A stretch of 64,000 bases of DNA from Porcincola intestinalis. GTDB lineage: Bacteria; Bacillota; Clostridia; Lachnospirales; Lachnospiraceae. The notes below the pieces were generated by a model that was not told the origin of the DNA, ran no database searches, and was given only the letters and a program-made list of their open reading frames with translations. Below, in pieces: positions 31,468-39,135 of the stretch. Both the position numbers and the translations under genes were made by a program. The DNA is taken from the NCBI RefSeq assembly GCF_009696445.1, contig NZ_VULZ01000001.1, positions 1 through 64,000 of the forward strand, given 5' to 3'. How positions within the stretch are numbered: position 1 is the first letter of the stretch; every line of letters starts with the position of its first letter.

Positions 31468-31514
31468 ATAATAGCACAGGGCCAGAATAGTTTCAACACC
31501 ATTTTGGCCCTGTG
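31468..31514 (-). promoter_or_regulatory. Promoter of the maltodextrin operon with a wide inverted repeat
   Basis: Minus-strand TTGAAA (31496-31491) and TATTAT (31473-31468) with a 17-base spacer. A perfect inverted repeat with ten-base arms, CACAGGGCCA (31475-31484) and TGGCCCTGTG (31505-31514), brackets the -35 box at a 30-base repeat distance. The arms could be two half-sites for a regulator on the same DNA face. Confidence 0.7.
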
Positions 31515-31673
31515 TAGTCGATTTGTTTCTTTTCAACAATTTTAATACTTATAGTTTGTTCATTATGCTCACCCGATTCTTCCTGCCTTTCGGTTCAGGT
31601 AAGATCACACCGCTGAGTTTCCGTAACCCTGCCCAAATGCACAAATCCCTGATCGTGAAGGATTCCGCAGGGC

Positions 31674-32198
31674 TCAGCACTTCGCCGGCTCCGGATAATC
31701 CACGCCAAAGGTTTCAACTGTCATGGACTGAATCTTCTGCTCCTCCATCGGACGATCTGAATAGTCGGTCTCAGACTGTGCAATCCGGTCCACGACCTCC
31801 ATTCCCTCCGTCACCTTCCCGAATGCGGCGTACTCACCGTCGAGATGCGGGGCGTCTCCGTGCATGATAAAGAACTGCGATCCTGCTGAATTCGGGCTCA
31901 TCGATCTCGCCATCGACAGGACACCCGGCGTATGCCTCAGGGTATTCTGCGGAAAATGGTTGCGGCGGAACTCTCCTTTGATCGAATAGCCGGGCCCGCC
32001 CATCCCGGTCCCCTCCGGGTCTCCGCCCTGTATCATGAAACCGGCGATGACGCGGTGGAAAATGAGCCCGTCATAGAACCCCTTCTTTACGAGTGAAATG
32101 AAATTGTTGACGGTGTTCGATGCCATATCGGGATAAAGCTCTGCCTTCATGACGCCCCCATCTTCCATGGTGATGGTTACAACTGGATTCTGTGCCAT
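31674..32198 (-). CDS. Peptidyl-prolyl cis-trans isomerase, cyclophilin type
   Basis: A 174-residue cytoplasmic cyclophilin that speeds proline isomerisation in folding proteins. Active-site residues lie in FHRVIAGFMIQGGDPEGTGM (Arg49, Phe54, Met55, Gln57) and in SMARSMSPNSAGSQFFIMHG. Length is normal for a single-domain PpiB-like enzyme and there is no signal peptide. It stands alone between the GNAT gene and the maltodextrin promoter, with a reasonable ribosome site AAGGAGCGGAAC. Confidence 0.95.
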   Translation of the reverse strand: MAQNPVVTITMEDGGVMKAELYPDMASNTVNNFISLVKKGFYDGLIFHRVIAGFMIQGGDPEGTGMGGPGYSIKGEFRRNHFPQNTLRHTPGVLSMARSMSPNSAGSQFFIMHGDAPHLDGEYAAFGKVTEGMEVVDRIAQSETDYSDRPMEEQKIQSMTVETFGVDYPEPAKC

Positions 32199-32313
32199 GT
32201 TCCGCTCCTTTCTTCATCTGTGATCCTGTTCTCAGATCATATGAGAATGATCTGTTATACCCAGTTTTCCTTGAATCTATTTCTTTATCCTTCCTTTATC
32301 CTTCCCTTATACC

Positions 32314-33237
32314 TTATAAGTTCTTCCGCCTGAGAACAATGGTCCGTACTGACAATCGTGCGTCAGCATCCGGGACGTTGACGCCGCATGCAGACGCAGG
32401 AATGACTGTCTTCTCCTTGAAACCGAGCTTCTCCGCAAGCCTGAGAGAAGGCTTGTTCCGCTGGTCGATCAACACCCATATCTCCTCAATCCCGGTCTTT
32501 TGAGCCGCGTAGCGGAGTATTTCCCGGCAGGCTTCCGTTCCAAAGCCCTGCCTGCGCCACTTTTCCGCAATCACATATCCCAGCTCAATCCGGCCATCCG
32601 GCGAAAGGCTGTCCGTTTTCGGGATCAGCCCGCACCAGCCTGCAGTCTCCCCGCTGTTCTTCTCAGTCACAGTCCAGAGCCCGAACCCCCAGAAGCTGTA
32701 GGTTGCCTTGATATATGCAAGATACTGGTCTTCTTCGATGCTCTGCCACAGTCTGATGCCCCCGGCATCCGGCTCCCGTACCTCGCTTAGAATTCGGCTC
32801 AGTGTCGGATAGTCCTCCTTCGTACTTTCCCGGACAAGCAGACGCTTTGTCTCCCCGATGCGGACCGGTATCCCTTTCCACCGCCTGTACGCATTCAAAA
32901 GGCCCTCCGCGTCTGCGTCCTCAAAGGACTGAATCACATAGGAAGCACCATCGAAAAAACCGCCGTCTGCATCCGGCTGATACCCTGCAACAAAGAATCC
33001 ATTTCCAGCAAGGGCCGCCGACAGATCCAGATTGTCCGTCACCACAAGATCTGCATCCGAATATGCCTGCTTTATGCCTTGGCGCTGCACAATCTGGACA
33101 CTGAAAGCTCTGCGGCCTATCTCCTTCAAATATGCGCGTCCTGTCTCCTGCATGCAGAGGGCATCCATGCTGCTCTCCCCGAGTATAAAAAGAACACGGA
33201 TCCTTGTATCCGGCGGTGTCATATGAAGATCTTCCAT
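32314..33237 (-). CDS. GNAT acetyltransferase with N-terminal HAD-like or response domain
   Basis: A 307-residue two-part protein. Residues 1-130 (RIRVLFILGESSMDALCMQE...) form an alpha/beta domain that looks at a signal or substrate region and is not recognised with confidence. Residues about 135-307 are a GNAT fold: RLLVRESTKEDYPTLSRIL, then ELGYVIAEKWRRQGFGTEAC (acetyl-CoA loop RRQGFG) and NKPSLRLAEKLGFKE. It resembles RimJ/RimL or YjdJ-like acetylases. Two ATGs 15 bases apart are possible starts. Substrate unknown. Confidence 0.75.
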   Translation of the reverse strand: MEDLHMTPPDTRIRVLFILGESSMDALCMQETGRAYLKEIGRRAFSVQIVQRQGIKQAYSDADLVVTDNLDLSAALAGNGFFVAGYQPDADGGFFDGASYVIQSFEDADAEGLLNAYRRWKGIPVRIGETKRLLVRESTKEDYPTLSRILSEVREPDAGGIRLWQSIEEDQYLAYIKATYSFWGFGLWTVTEKNSGETAGWCGLIPKTDSLSPDGRIELGYVIAEKWRRQGFGTEACREILRYAAQKTGIEEIWVLIDQRNKPSLRLAEKLGFKEKTVIPASACGVNVPDADARLSVRTIVLRRKNL

Positions 33238-33264
33238 AGGCCTTCTGTCTGTTCGATCGTCGCT

Positions 33265-33303
33265 TAAAAAAAGGACCCGGCCTGCAGCTGCAGGCCAGGC
33301 CCT
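33265..33303 (-). terminator. Terminator after rplQ
   Basis: On the minus strand GGCCTGCAGCTGCAGGCC and flanking complementary bases form a strong stem followed by TTTTTTT (33272-33266). It ends the rpmJ-to-rplQ operon. Confidence 0.92.
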
Positions 33304-33352
33304 CTCATCTCTGTTGAATCCTGTACGAAGAAATATCTGTCGTCAGAAAGCC

Positions 33353-33889
33353 TTAGACAAGCTCCAGAACGACCTCCATTGCTCCGTCACCGCGGCGCTC
33401 CCCGATCTTGATGATGCGGGTATAACCACCGTTGCGGCCGACATACTTCGGAGCGATCTCCTCAAAAAGCTTCTTCGGCAGATCAATCTTCTTGGTATTT
33501 CTCTTTCTTCCGGCAGCTTCCTTCGGAACTTCCGTAACCGGATAGAGAACCTTCAGCATCTGGCGTCTTGCATGAAGCCTTGCCGGGTTGTCCTTCTTGA
33601 TCTCCTTCTGGACCTCGTCATAGACGGTTCTCTTCTTCCCGTCGACAACTTCCTTGACTCTCTTTCCTTCAGCATCCTTGCGCGGAACCTTTGCGGTCAC
33701 GGTCACAGTCTGGAAGTCATCCTTCTCCTTGACTGCAAGCGCAATCAGTCCGTCTGCAATCTTCATGACTTCCTTTGCCTTGGACTCGGTGGTGATGATT
33801 CTTCCATGATAGAGAAGCTGGGTAACCTGGCTGCGAAGCAGAGCCTTTCTCTGAGAAGATGTTCTGCCGAGTTTTCTGTATCCTGACAT
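33353..33889 (-). CDS. rplQ: Ribosomal protein L17
   Basis: A 178-residue large-subunit protein that lies near the exit tunnel. It begins MSGYRKLGRTSSQRKALLRS, with the RTTxxKAKE-like block (RIITTESKAKEVMKIADGLI). It is longer than the E. coli protein because of a middle insertion (residues about 75-130) found in clostridial versions. The end GGYTRIIKIGERRGDGAMEVVLELV is conserved. It is the last gene of the alpha operon; in most relatives ecfA1 would follow, but here a terminator and unrelated genes do. Confidence 0.97.
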   Translation of the reverse strand: MSGYRKLGRTSSQRKALLRSQVTQLLYHGRIITTESKAKEVMKIADGLIALAVKEKDDFQTVTVTAKVPRKDAEGKRVKEVVDGKKRTVYDEVQKEIKKDNPARLHARRQMLKVLYPVTEVPKEAAGRKRNTKKIDLPKKLFEEIAPKYVGRNGGYTRIIKIGERRGDGAMEVVLELV

Positions 33890-34013
33890 GTTCTTAAATC
33901 CTCCAAACTCCTGACATACAGACGCGCATCCTTCGGTCTTACCGTCTGCATGTAAATCTCAGGGTTCCTTTCGGTTCCCGGGGTTTCTTTTTAAATCCTT
34001 TCAATCTCTTTCG

Positions 34014-34973
34014 TTATACTTCCTCACTGCTGCGCAGTGAAAGTCCCATATCCTTCAGCTTGGCAAGGACTTCCTCAAGAGACTTTCTGCCCAGATTGCG
34101 GACCTTCATCATATCGTCCGGTGTCTTGTTGCAAAGCTCGCCGACCGTATTGATTCCGGCTCTCTTCAGGCAGTTGTAGGAACGGACAGAAAGCTCAAGC
34201 TCATCAATCGTCATATCCAGCTGTCCGCCGTCTGTCTCCTGCTTTGTGTCTGTAAGGACAGGCTGCACCGGCGCATCCGAGAGATCGATGAACATCTTGA
34301 GATGATCGCTCAGAACCTGTGCCGCCATGCTGACAGCCTTGTCCGGCGCAAGTGTTCCATTCGTCCAGACATCAAGTGTCAGCTTGTCATAGTCCGTATT
34401 CTGCTTGACACGGGTATTCTCAACCGTCATATTGACACGCTCAACCGGCGTATAGATTGAGTCGACAGCAATGACGCCGATCGGCATATCGTCTTTCTTG
34501 CTCTTCTCTGCGCTGACATAGCCTCTCCCGTTTGTAATCGTGAGCTCCATGTTCAGCTTGCAGTCAGATCCGCCGTTCAGATGTGCGATCACCTGATCCG
34601 GATTGACGATCTCGATATCCTGATCAGCCTCGATATCCGCGCCAGTCACAACTCCTTCCTTTGAGCAGTCAATATATGCTGTCTTCGGCTCATCGGATGT
34701 ATTGTGATTTCTGATCGCAAGGCTCTTGAGGTTGAGGATGATCTCTGTTACATCCTCCTTGACGCCCGGAATGCAGCTGAACTCATGGAGCACTCCCTCG
34801 ATCTTGACCTGGCTCACAGCACTTCCCGGAAGAGAGGAGAGCATGATCCTTCGAAGAGAATTGCCGAGCGTGATGCCGTAGCCGCGCTCCAGCGGCTCCA
34901 CAACAAAGCGGCCATGCTTTTTGTCGTCGGAAATCTCTGCAACTGTAATTTTAGGAACGATGAAATCGAGCAA
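34014..34973 (-). CDS. rpoA: RNA polymerase alpha subunit
   Basis: A 319-residue subunit that nucleates polymerase assembly. The N-terminal domain (1-230) contains [20 protein letters not shown] and the dimer surface; a linker follows; the C-terminal domain (250-319) with [20 protein letters not shown] and [16 protein letters not shown] binds UP-element DNA and activators. Full length, no anomalies. It lies between rpsD and rplQ in the conserved alpha operon. Confidence 0.98.
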   Translation of the reverse strand: MLDFIVPKITVAEISDDKKHGRFVVEPLERGYGITLGNSLRRIMLSSLPGSAVSQVKIEGVLHEFSCIPGVKEDVTEIILNLKSLAIRNHNTSDEPKTAYIDCSKEGVVTGADIEADQDIEIVNPDQVIAHLNGGSDCKLNMELTITNGRGYVSAEKSKKDDMPIGVIAVDSIYTPVERVNMTVENTRVKQNTDYDKLTLDVWTNGTLAPDKAVSMAAQVLSDHLKMFIDLSDAPVQPVLTDTKQETDGGQLDMTIDELELSVRSYNCLKRAGINTVGELCNKTPDDMMKVRNLGRKSLEEVLAKLKDMGLSLRSSEEV

Positions 34974-35030
34974 CTCAGTCCCTCCTTATATGGGTGTGTG
35001 CCTTGTTGACTTTTGCGTACCCCGGTGTAA

Positions 35031-35624
35031 TTACTTGGAATACAGCTCGACGATCTGGACTTCATCGACCGGAACATCGATCATCTCTCTGGTCGGAAGG
35101 CTCTTGACGGTCGCCTTGAAGTTCTCAGCATCCAGCTCAAGCCATTCCGGGATGAGTCTTCCGCCGGTTGCCTCTGCGATATCCTTATATCTCTGGGAAT
35201 CTCTGCACTTTTCCTTGATCTCGACGACATCGCCTGCAGACACAAGTGCGGACGGAATGTTGACGCACTTTCCGTTCACAAGAACCTGCTTGTGGTCGAC
35301 AATCTGGCGAGCCTCTCTTCTCGTTCTGGCAAGGCCAAGGCGGAAGATGACGTTGTCCAGTCTGGACTCCAGAAGGATCATCAGGTTCGGACCGGTCATG
35401 CCCGGCATTCTCTCTGCCTTCTTATAGTAGTTGCGGAACGGCTTCTCCGTTACGCCGTATATGAACTTTGCCTTCTGCTTCTCGCGCAGCTGCAGGCCAT
35501 ACTCGCTGACCTTTCTGCGGGCGCGCTTCAGCTCTCTCTTTGACTTCTTGTCATATCCCAGAACGGTGGGTTCCATTCCGAGCGATCTGCATCTTTTCAG
35601 CACAGGTGTTCTATTGACTGCCAT
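35031..35624 (-). CDS. rpsD: Ribosomal protein S4 (zinc-free type)
   Basis: A 197-residue primary 16S rRNA-binding protein and, in many bacteria, a repressor of the alpha operon. The N-terminus MAVNRTPVLKRCRSLGMEPT lacks the four-cysteine zinc knuckle, so this is the C-minus paralog type. The S4 RNA-binding domain is clear at about residues 88-150 (RLDNVIFRLGLARTRREARQ). It lies between rpsK and rpoA. Confidence 0.97.
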   Translation of the reverse strand: MAVNRTPVLKRCRSLGMEPTVLGYDKKSKRELKRARRKVSEYGLQLREKQKAKFIYGVTEKPFRNYYKKAERMPGMTGPNLMILLESRLDNVIFRLGLARTRREARQIVDHKQVLVNGKCVNIPSALVSAGDVVEIKEKCRDSQRYKDIAEATGGRLIPEWLELDAENFKATVKSLPTREMIDVPVDEVQIVELYSK

Positions 35625-35722
35625 TTATGATCTACCTCCATATATGTTGATGGCATCTTTTCGATCTGTATACCATCCCTGCAAGCCTTCCATACTCAGG
35701 CGGCCGCAGAGACTTCATACGG

Positions 35723-36121
35723 TCAGACTCTTCTTCTCTTCGGCGGACGGCATCCGTTGTGCGGAACAGGAGTCACATCGCTGATGGAGATGACCTGGAG
35801 GCCATTCGCGGACAGAGCGCGGATTGCAGCCTCGCGTCCCGAACCCGGTCCCTTGACGAAGACATCGACCGACTTCAAGCCATGAACAATTGCAGCCTTG
35901 GTAGCTGTCTCAGCCGCCATCTGTGCTGCGTAAGGAGTAGATTTTCTGGAGCCCTTGAAGCCCAGTCCGCCTGCACTTGCCCAGGAAAGAGCATTGCCCT
36001 CAGCATCCGTCAGCGTCACAATCGTATTGTTGAAGGATGACTGAATATGTGCCTGGCCTCTCTCTACATTCTTTCTGACACGCTTCTTAGTGACTTTCTT
36101 TACACCCTTTTTATCTGCCAT
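35723..36121 (-). CDS. rpsK: Ribosomal protein S11
   Basis: A 132-residue platform protein of the 30S subunit that supports mRNA near the exit. It has the basic N-terminus [20 protein letters not shown], the block [20 protein letters not shown] and the end [20 protein letters not shown]. Family length. Forty-four bases after rpsM in the alpha operon. Confidence 0.98.
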   Translation of the reverse strand: MADKKGVKKVTKKRVRKNVERGQAHIQSSFNNTIVTLTDAEGNALSWASAGGLGFKGSRKSTPYAAQMAAETATKAAIVHGLKSVDVFVKGPGSGREAAIRALSANGLQVISISDVTPVPHNGCRPPKRRRV

Positions 36122-36165
36122 TCTTTTATAAACCTGCTTTCTGATTGATCATCCGAGTCTGTTGA

Positions 36166-36537
36166 TTACTTCTTCTTGTTGGCAACAGTGCGGCGCGGTC
36201 CCTTGCGGGTTCTCGCATTCGTCTTGGTCTTCTGGCCGCGAACCGGAAGGCCCTTTCTGTGACGGACACCTCTGTAGCATCCGATCTCGGTCAGTCTCTT
36301 GATGTTCATCGCAGTGTCACGGCGAAGGTCGCCCTCCACCATCACTTCCATCTCATCCATCGCGCTGCGGATGTTCTCAACCTCTTCATCGGTGAGATCT
36401 CTGACACGGGTATCAGGATTGACACTCGCCTTGGCGAGAATCTTGTTGGAAGTTGTGCGGCCGATTCCGTAGATATAAGTCAGGCCGATCTCAACTCGCT
36501 TATCTCTCGGTAAGTCTACACCAGCTATACGAGCCAT
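36166..36537 (-). CDS. rpsM: Ribosomal protein S13
   Basis: A 123-residue 30S head protein that contacts the 50S subunit and P-site tRNA. It begins [20 protein letters not shown], has the helix-hairpin [17 protein letters not shown] and the basic end [20 protein letters not shown]. It follows a 316-base leader after rpmJ and starts after AGGAGGATTTATTAC. Confidence 0.98.
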   Translation of the reverse strand: MARIAGVDLPRDKRVEIGLTYIYGIGRTTSNKILAKASVNPDTRVRDLTDEEVENIRSAMDEMEVMVEGDLRRDTAMNIKRLTEIGCYRGVRHRKGLPVRGQKTKTNARTRKGPRRTVANKKK

Positions 36538-36853
36538 GTAATAAATCCTCCTAAAATGAATTGTCTTTAACTGGGACCGATGCTCTGCGTCGGTCCAGCT
36601 GCTGCAATCGCAGACAGCCTTTCCGGTTCATTAAGCCGGGATTTTCATCCCTGCAAATGTGCGCGCCCTGCCTTGCGGTATTGAAATGGCGCGGGTGATA
36701 TCCGCACGAATCCTGAGCCGGTATTAAGGGCAATATTCCAACGAAATAATCCTGTCCTCATGTCCGGATGCGCTTCAGCTCTCCGGCAGGTTTTTATCTC
36801 ATCGTATATTGTCAACGCACAGTTCTGTGCGTACATACCGCTTTTGGTTCTGC
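36538..36853 (-). ncRNA. 316-base structured intergenic leader between rpmJ and rpsM
   Basis: No gene is present. The stretch carries stems GGACCGA with TCGGTCC (36574-36596) just before the rpsM ribosome site, and CGCACAG-TT-CTGTGCG (36816-36831) just after rpmJ. No good promoter with a -10 was found. A repression leader bound by a product of the operon such as S4 would be expected in this location; that is inferred from position only. Confidence 0.4.
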
Positions 36854-36967
36854 TCAGCCCTGTCTCTGCTTGTGCTTCGGGTTCTCGCAGATAATCATGA
36901 TTCTTCCCTTTCTCTTGATAACCTTGCACTTCTCGCACATCGGTTTCACAGAAGAACGAACCTTCAT
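36854..36967 (-). CDS. rpmJ: Ribosomal protein L36
   Basis: A 37-residue protein too short for most gene callers: [20 protein letters not shown] then [17 protein letters not shown]. It has the zinc ligands Cys11, Cys14, Cys27 and His32 (C-plus type). The start follows GAAAGGAGGCTGGATT. It is the first gene of the alpha operon and has its own promoter upstream (37052-37080). infA is not adjacent. Confidence 0.96.
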   Translation of the reverse strand: MKVRSSVKPMCEKCKVIKRKGRIMIICENPKHKQRQG

Positions 36968-37051
36968 AATCCAGCCTCCTTTCTCGATGTCTGTATGTTT
37001 TAATACGATTCGGTGAAAGGGCATAAAAACCCCATGCCAGAATCAGCAGAA

Positions 37052-37080
37052 ATTATAAACCAACTCAATTGTTTTTGCAA
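37052..37080 (-). promoter_or_regulatory. Promoter of the rpmJ-rplQ operon
   Basis: Minus-strand TTGCAA (37080-37075) and TATAAT (37057-37052) with a 17-base spacer, located between the tRNA-Leu terminator and rpmJ. Confidence 0.8.
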
Positions 37081-37117
37081 GATATTTTTATCCTGACAGA
37101 AACCGATTGGGAACAAG

Positions 37118-37145
37118 AAAACCGTCCTGAAGATCAGGACGGTTT
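37118..37145 (-). terminator. Terminator of tRNA-Leu
   Basis: AAACCGTCCTGA and TCAGGACGGTTT form a 12-base stem with a three-base loop on the minus strand, followed by TCTTG after the T-rich arm end. It directly follows the tRNA. Confidence 0.85.
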
Positions 37146-37152
37146 CCCAAGC

Positions 37153-37236
37153 TGCGGAAGATGAGACTTGAACTCACACGGTACGAATACCACAAGATCC
37201 TTAGTCTTGCTCGTCTGCCAATTCCGACACTTCCGC
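37153..37236 (-). tRNA. tRNA-Leu, anticodon AAG
   Basis: An 84-base class II tRNA on the minus strand. The acceptor arms are GCGGAAG and CTTCCGC, discriminator A, no encoded CCA. The anticodon stem is CAAGA/TCTTG around the loop CTAAGGA, so with U33 the anticodon is AAG (Leu, CUU). A long variable arm (TGGTATTCGTACC) and T arm GTTCAAGTC follow. A34 outside tRNA-Arg is rare in bacteria and implies inosine formation by TadA. It has a consensus promoter (37248-37276). Confidence 0.92.
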
Positions 37237-37247
37237 GAACGAATGTT

Positions 37248-37276
37248 ATATTACCAAAGCACCGGGTGCTTGTCAA
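37248..37276 (-). promoter_or_regulatory. Promoter of tRNA-Leu
   Basis: Minus-strand TTGACA (37276-37271) and TAATAT (37253-37248) with a 17-base spacer, ending 11 bases before the mature tRNA 5' end. Confidence 0.9.
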
Positions 37277-37287
37277 CATCTTTTTTT

Positions 37288-37378
37288 ACATTTTCTAAAC
37301 GACATCTTCTAAACGATTTCCAACGGGGTTCCAACGTTTTCAACGGCTTCCAACGGTTTCCAAACGTTTATCAAACGG
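37288..37378 (-). repeat. Phased CGTTGGAA-type repeats upstream of tRNA-Leu
   Basis: About eight imperfect copies of a 10-11 base unit on the minus strand: CGTTTGATAAA, CGTTTGGAAAC, CGTTGGAAGC, CGTTGAAAA, CGTTGGAACCC, CGTTGGAAAT, CGTTTAGAAG and CGTTTAGAAA. The period is about one helical turn with A-tracts in phase. They occupy the space between the rplT terminator and the tRNA promoter, so an intrinsically curved or regulator-bound upstream element is possible. Confidence 0.65.
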
Positions 37379-37393
37379 CATCCTTCCAGGCGT

Positions 37394-37424
37394 AAAAACG
37401 CCGGGCAGCAGCTGCTGCCCGGTG
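37394..37424 (-). terminator. Terminator after rplT
   Basis: CACCGGGCAGCAG with CTGCTGCCCGGCG (37424-37399 on the minus strand) forms a strong stem followed by TTTTT. It ends the infC-rpmI-rplT operon. Confidence 0.93.
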
Positions 37425-37477
37425 CCCCGTACGGCTTTTGGACAGGATGATTCATCACCTGTCCCTCTGCCGGCCTC

Positions 37478-37834
37478 TTACGCAACCTTTTCCTTTGCGA
37501 TGCTGACAAGCTCAGCGAAGCCCTTTGCATCATTGACAGCCATATCTGCCAGGACCTTGCGGTTCAGCTCGATGCCGCTCTGCTTGAGGCCGAACATAAA
37601 CTTGCTGTAGGAAAGCCCGTTCAGTCTTGCAGCCGCGTTGATGCGGGCAATCCAGAGCTGACGGAACTGTCTCTTCTTCTGCTTGCGGCCGGCATATGCG
37701 GTGGAAAGTGCGCGCATGACGGTCTGCTTCGCGACTCTGTACTGCTTGCTGCGTGCTCCTCTGTAGCCCTTTGCGAGCTTCAGGACTCTGTTATGCTTCT
37801 TTCTTGCGTTCAGTGCGCCTTTGATTCTTGCCAT
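37478..37834 (-). CDS. rplT: Ribosomal protein L20
   Basis: A 118-residue protein needed for early 50S assembly and, in Firmicutes, the repressor of its own operon. It begins [20 protein letters not shown] and continues [20 protein letters not shown]; the C-terminal half ISEFxx-like [20 protein letters not shown] is conserved. Full length. Last gene of infC-rpmI-rplT. Confidence 0.98.
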   Translation of the reverse strand: MARIKGALNARKKHNRVLKLAKGYRGARSKQYRVAKQTVMRALSTAYAGRKQKKRQFRQLWIARINAAARLNGLSYSKFMFGLKQSGIELNRKVLADMAVNDAKGFAELVSIAKEKVA

Positions 37835-37896
37835 TCTTTTATCCTCCTGCTTTTACTCCGTTACCATACTCAATCAGTTCTCTTGAAGGAGGACAA

Positions 37897-38094
37897 TTAT
37901 AAGTACGGAAGAATCTTCTTCATGTTCGAAACATTCGTCTTGTCGGTGATGGCGGACTTACGAAGGTTTCTCTTTCTCTTGGTGGTCTTCTTCGTCAGAA
38001 TATGGCTCTTGTAAGCCTTGTTTCTCTTCAGCTTTCCGGTTCCTGTTTTCGTGAAACGCTTCGCAGCTGCTCTGCTGGTCTTCATCTTCGGCAT
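37897..38094 (-). CDS. rpmI: Ribosomal protein L35
   Basis: A 65-residue basic large-subunit protein: [20 protein letters not shown], then [20 protein letters not shown] and an end in MKKILPYL. Family length. It lies 62 bases before rplT and 20 after infC and starts after AAGGAGGAAACAAATT. Confidence 0.98.
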   Translation of the reverse strand: MPKMKTSRAAAKRFTKTGTGKLKRNKAYKSHILTKKTTKRKRNLRKSAITDKTNVSNMKKILPYL

Positions 38095-38114
38095 AATTTG
38101 TTTCCTCCTTTTGG

Positions 38115-38624
38115 TCAGTTCTTCTTCGCAGACAGAATCATCGTGAGGGTACGGCCTTCCTGCTTGATCGCCTTGTCAACCGTGGCAATGTCTTCACAGT
38201 CCTTCGCGAAATCCTCAAGAATATGTCTGCTGGCCTGCATGTGGGCCATCTCCCGTCCTCTGAACCTGAGTGTGACCTTCACCTTGTTCCCCTTGTCAAG
38301 GAACTTTCTGGCGGATGTCATCTTCGTGTTCATGTCGTTTACATCGATATTCGGTGAGAGACGAACCTCTTTGATCTCAACGATCTTCTGCTTCTTCCTG
38401 GCCTCTTTCTGCTTACGGACCTGCTCATAGCGGTACTTTCCGTAATCAATGATCTTGCACACAGGCGGCGTCGCCCGCGGCGCGATCTTCACGAGATCAA
38501 GTCCTGCTTCCCTGGCCTTCTCCTGCGCGTCACGCGCGCTCATCAGGCCCAGCTGCTCACCGTTTTCGCCAACAAGACGAACTTCCCTGTCACGGATCTG
38601 TTCGTTAATCTGTAAATCGCTAAT
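38115..38624 (-). CDS. infC: Translation initiation factor IF-3, ATT start codon
   Basis: A 169-residue factor that keeps 30S subunits free and proofreads initiator tRNA. The true start is ATT at 38624: AAGGAGG lies eight bases before it and the protein then reads (M)[19 protein letters not shown], the normal IF-3 N-terminus. The rare codon lets IF-3 limit its own synthesis. The N domain covers residues 1-75 ([16 protein letters not shown] at its end) and the C domain 85-169 ([20 protein letters not shown]). First gene of the operon, preceded by a leader with a terminator-like hairpin. Confidence 0.96.
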   Translation of the reverse strand: MSDLQINEQIRDREVRLVGENGEQLGLMSARDAQEKAREAGLDLVKIAPRATPPVCKIIDYGKYRYEQVRKQKEARKKQKIVEIKEVRLSPNIDVNDMNTKMTSARKFLDKGNKVKVTLRFRGREMAHMQASRHILEDFAKDCEDIATVDKAIKQEGRTLTMILSAKKN

Positions 38625-38812
38625 GGCTTTTCCCTCCTTATTCGCTGTAAACGACCATATAAACAAGAAAGCGGATAACCAGGTTATCCGCTCGCAGCTC
38701 ACAGCCACCCCGAATGCCCACTTATGAGCCGGGATGAAAACATATGAACCACGGCGCGAACAAATCGGCCGGGTGAGAGTAATCCTCTGCTTTCCTGTCT
38801 CAAAACATATAG
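38625..38812 (-). ncRNA. infC operon leader with attenuator hairpin
   Basis: A leader of about 190 bases with no convincing gene. GCGGATAACC with GGTTATCCGC (38671-38691) forms a stem that on the minus strand runs into TTTCTTGTTTAT, a terminator shape. Firmicutes infC-rpmI-rplT leaders are attenuated by L20; the fit is by position and structure. Confidence 0.55.
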
Positions 38813-38841
38813 ATACTAACACTGCCCCGCATACTTGTCAA
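38813..38841 (-). promoter_or_regulatory. Promoter of infC-rpmI-rplT
   Basis: Minus-strand TTGACA (38841-38836) and TAGTAT (38818-38813) with a 17-base spacer; expected start near 38806. Confidence 0.88.
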
Positions 38842-38853
38842 GGCAGTTCAGAA

Positions 38854-39135
38854 TCAGTTCTCTGAAGTTTCAGGCGCTGCTGCCTGCTCGGGTGCTGCTG
38901 GTTTCAGCCCGGAATCTGCCGCTGCCTGCTCGGGCGCTGCTGTTTCCGGCCCGGAATCTGCACCTGACTGTCCGGCACCTGCTTCCGGCTCAGACACTTC
39001 ATCACCCCGAAAGGCTGCCGCTGCCTTCTCCACCAGATATCTGGCGCGCTTCTTTGCAAGGCGGACTCCATAGGCAGCCACTCCCGCAGCAGCTGCTGCC
39101 ACAAGAAGGGCCGCTCTTCTCTCAAGTCTTGTCAT
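38854..39135 (-). CDS. Small membrane-anchored protein with Ala/Pro/Glu repeat tail
   Basis: A 93-residue protein starting MTRLERRAALLVAAAAAGVA, with one membrane segment or signal anchor (residues 8-25), a basic stretch (RLAKKRARYLVEKAAAAF) and an acidic repetitive tail in which PETAAPEQAAADSG and KPAAPEQAAAPE repeat. The tail repeats are also visible as DNA repeats, so length variation between strains is likely. It overlaps the YdcF-type gene by 14 bases. Unknown function. Confidence 0.6.
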   Translation of the reverse strand: MTRLERRAALLVAAAAAGVAAYGVRLAKKRARYLVEKAAAAFRGDEVSEPEAGAGQSGADSGPETAAPEQAAADSGLKPAAPEQAAAPETSEN

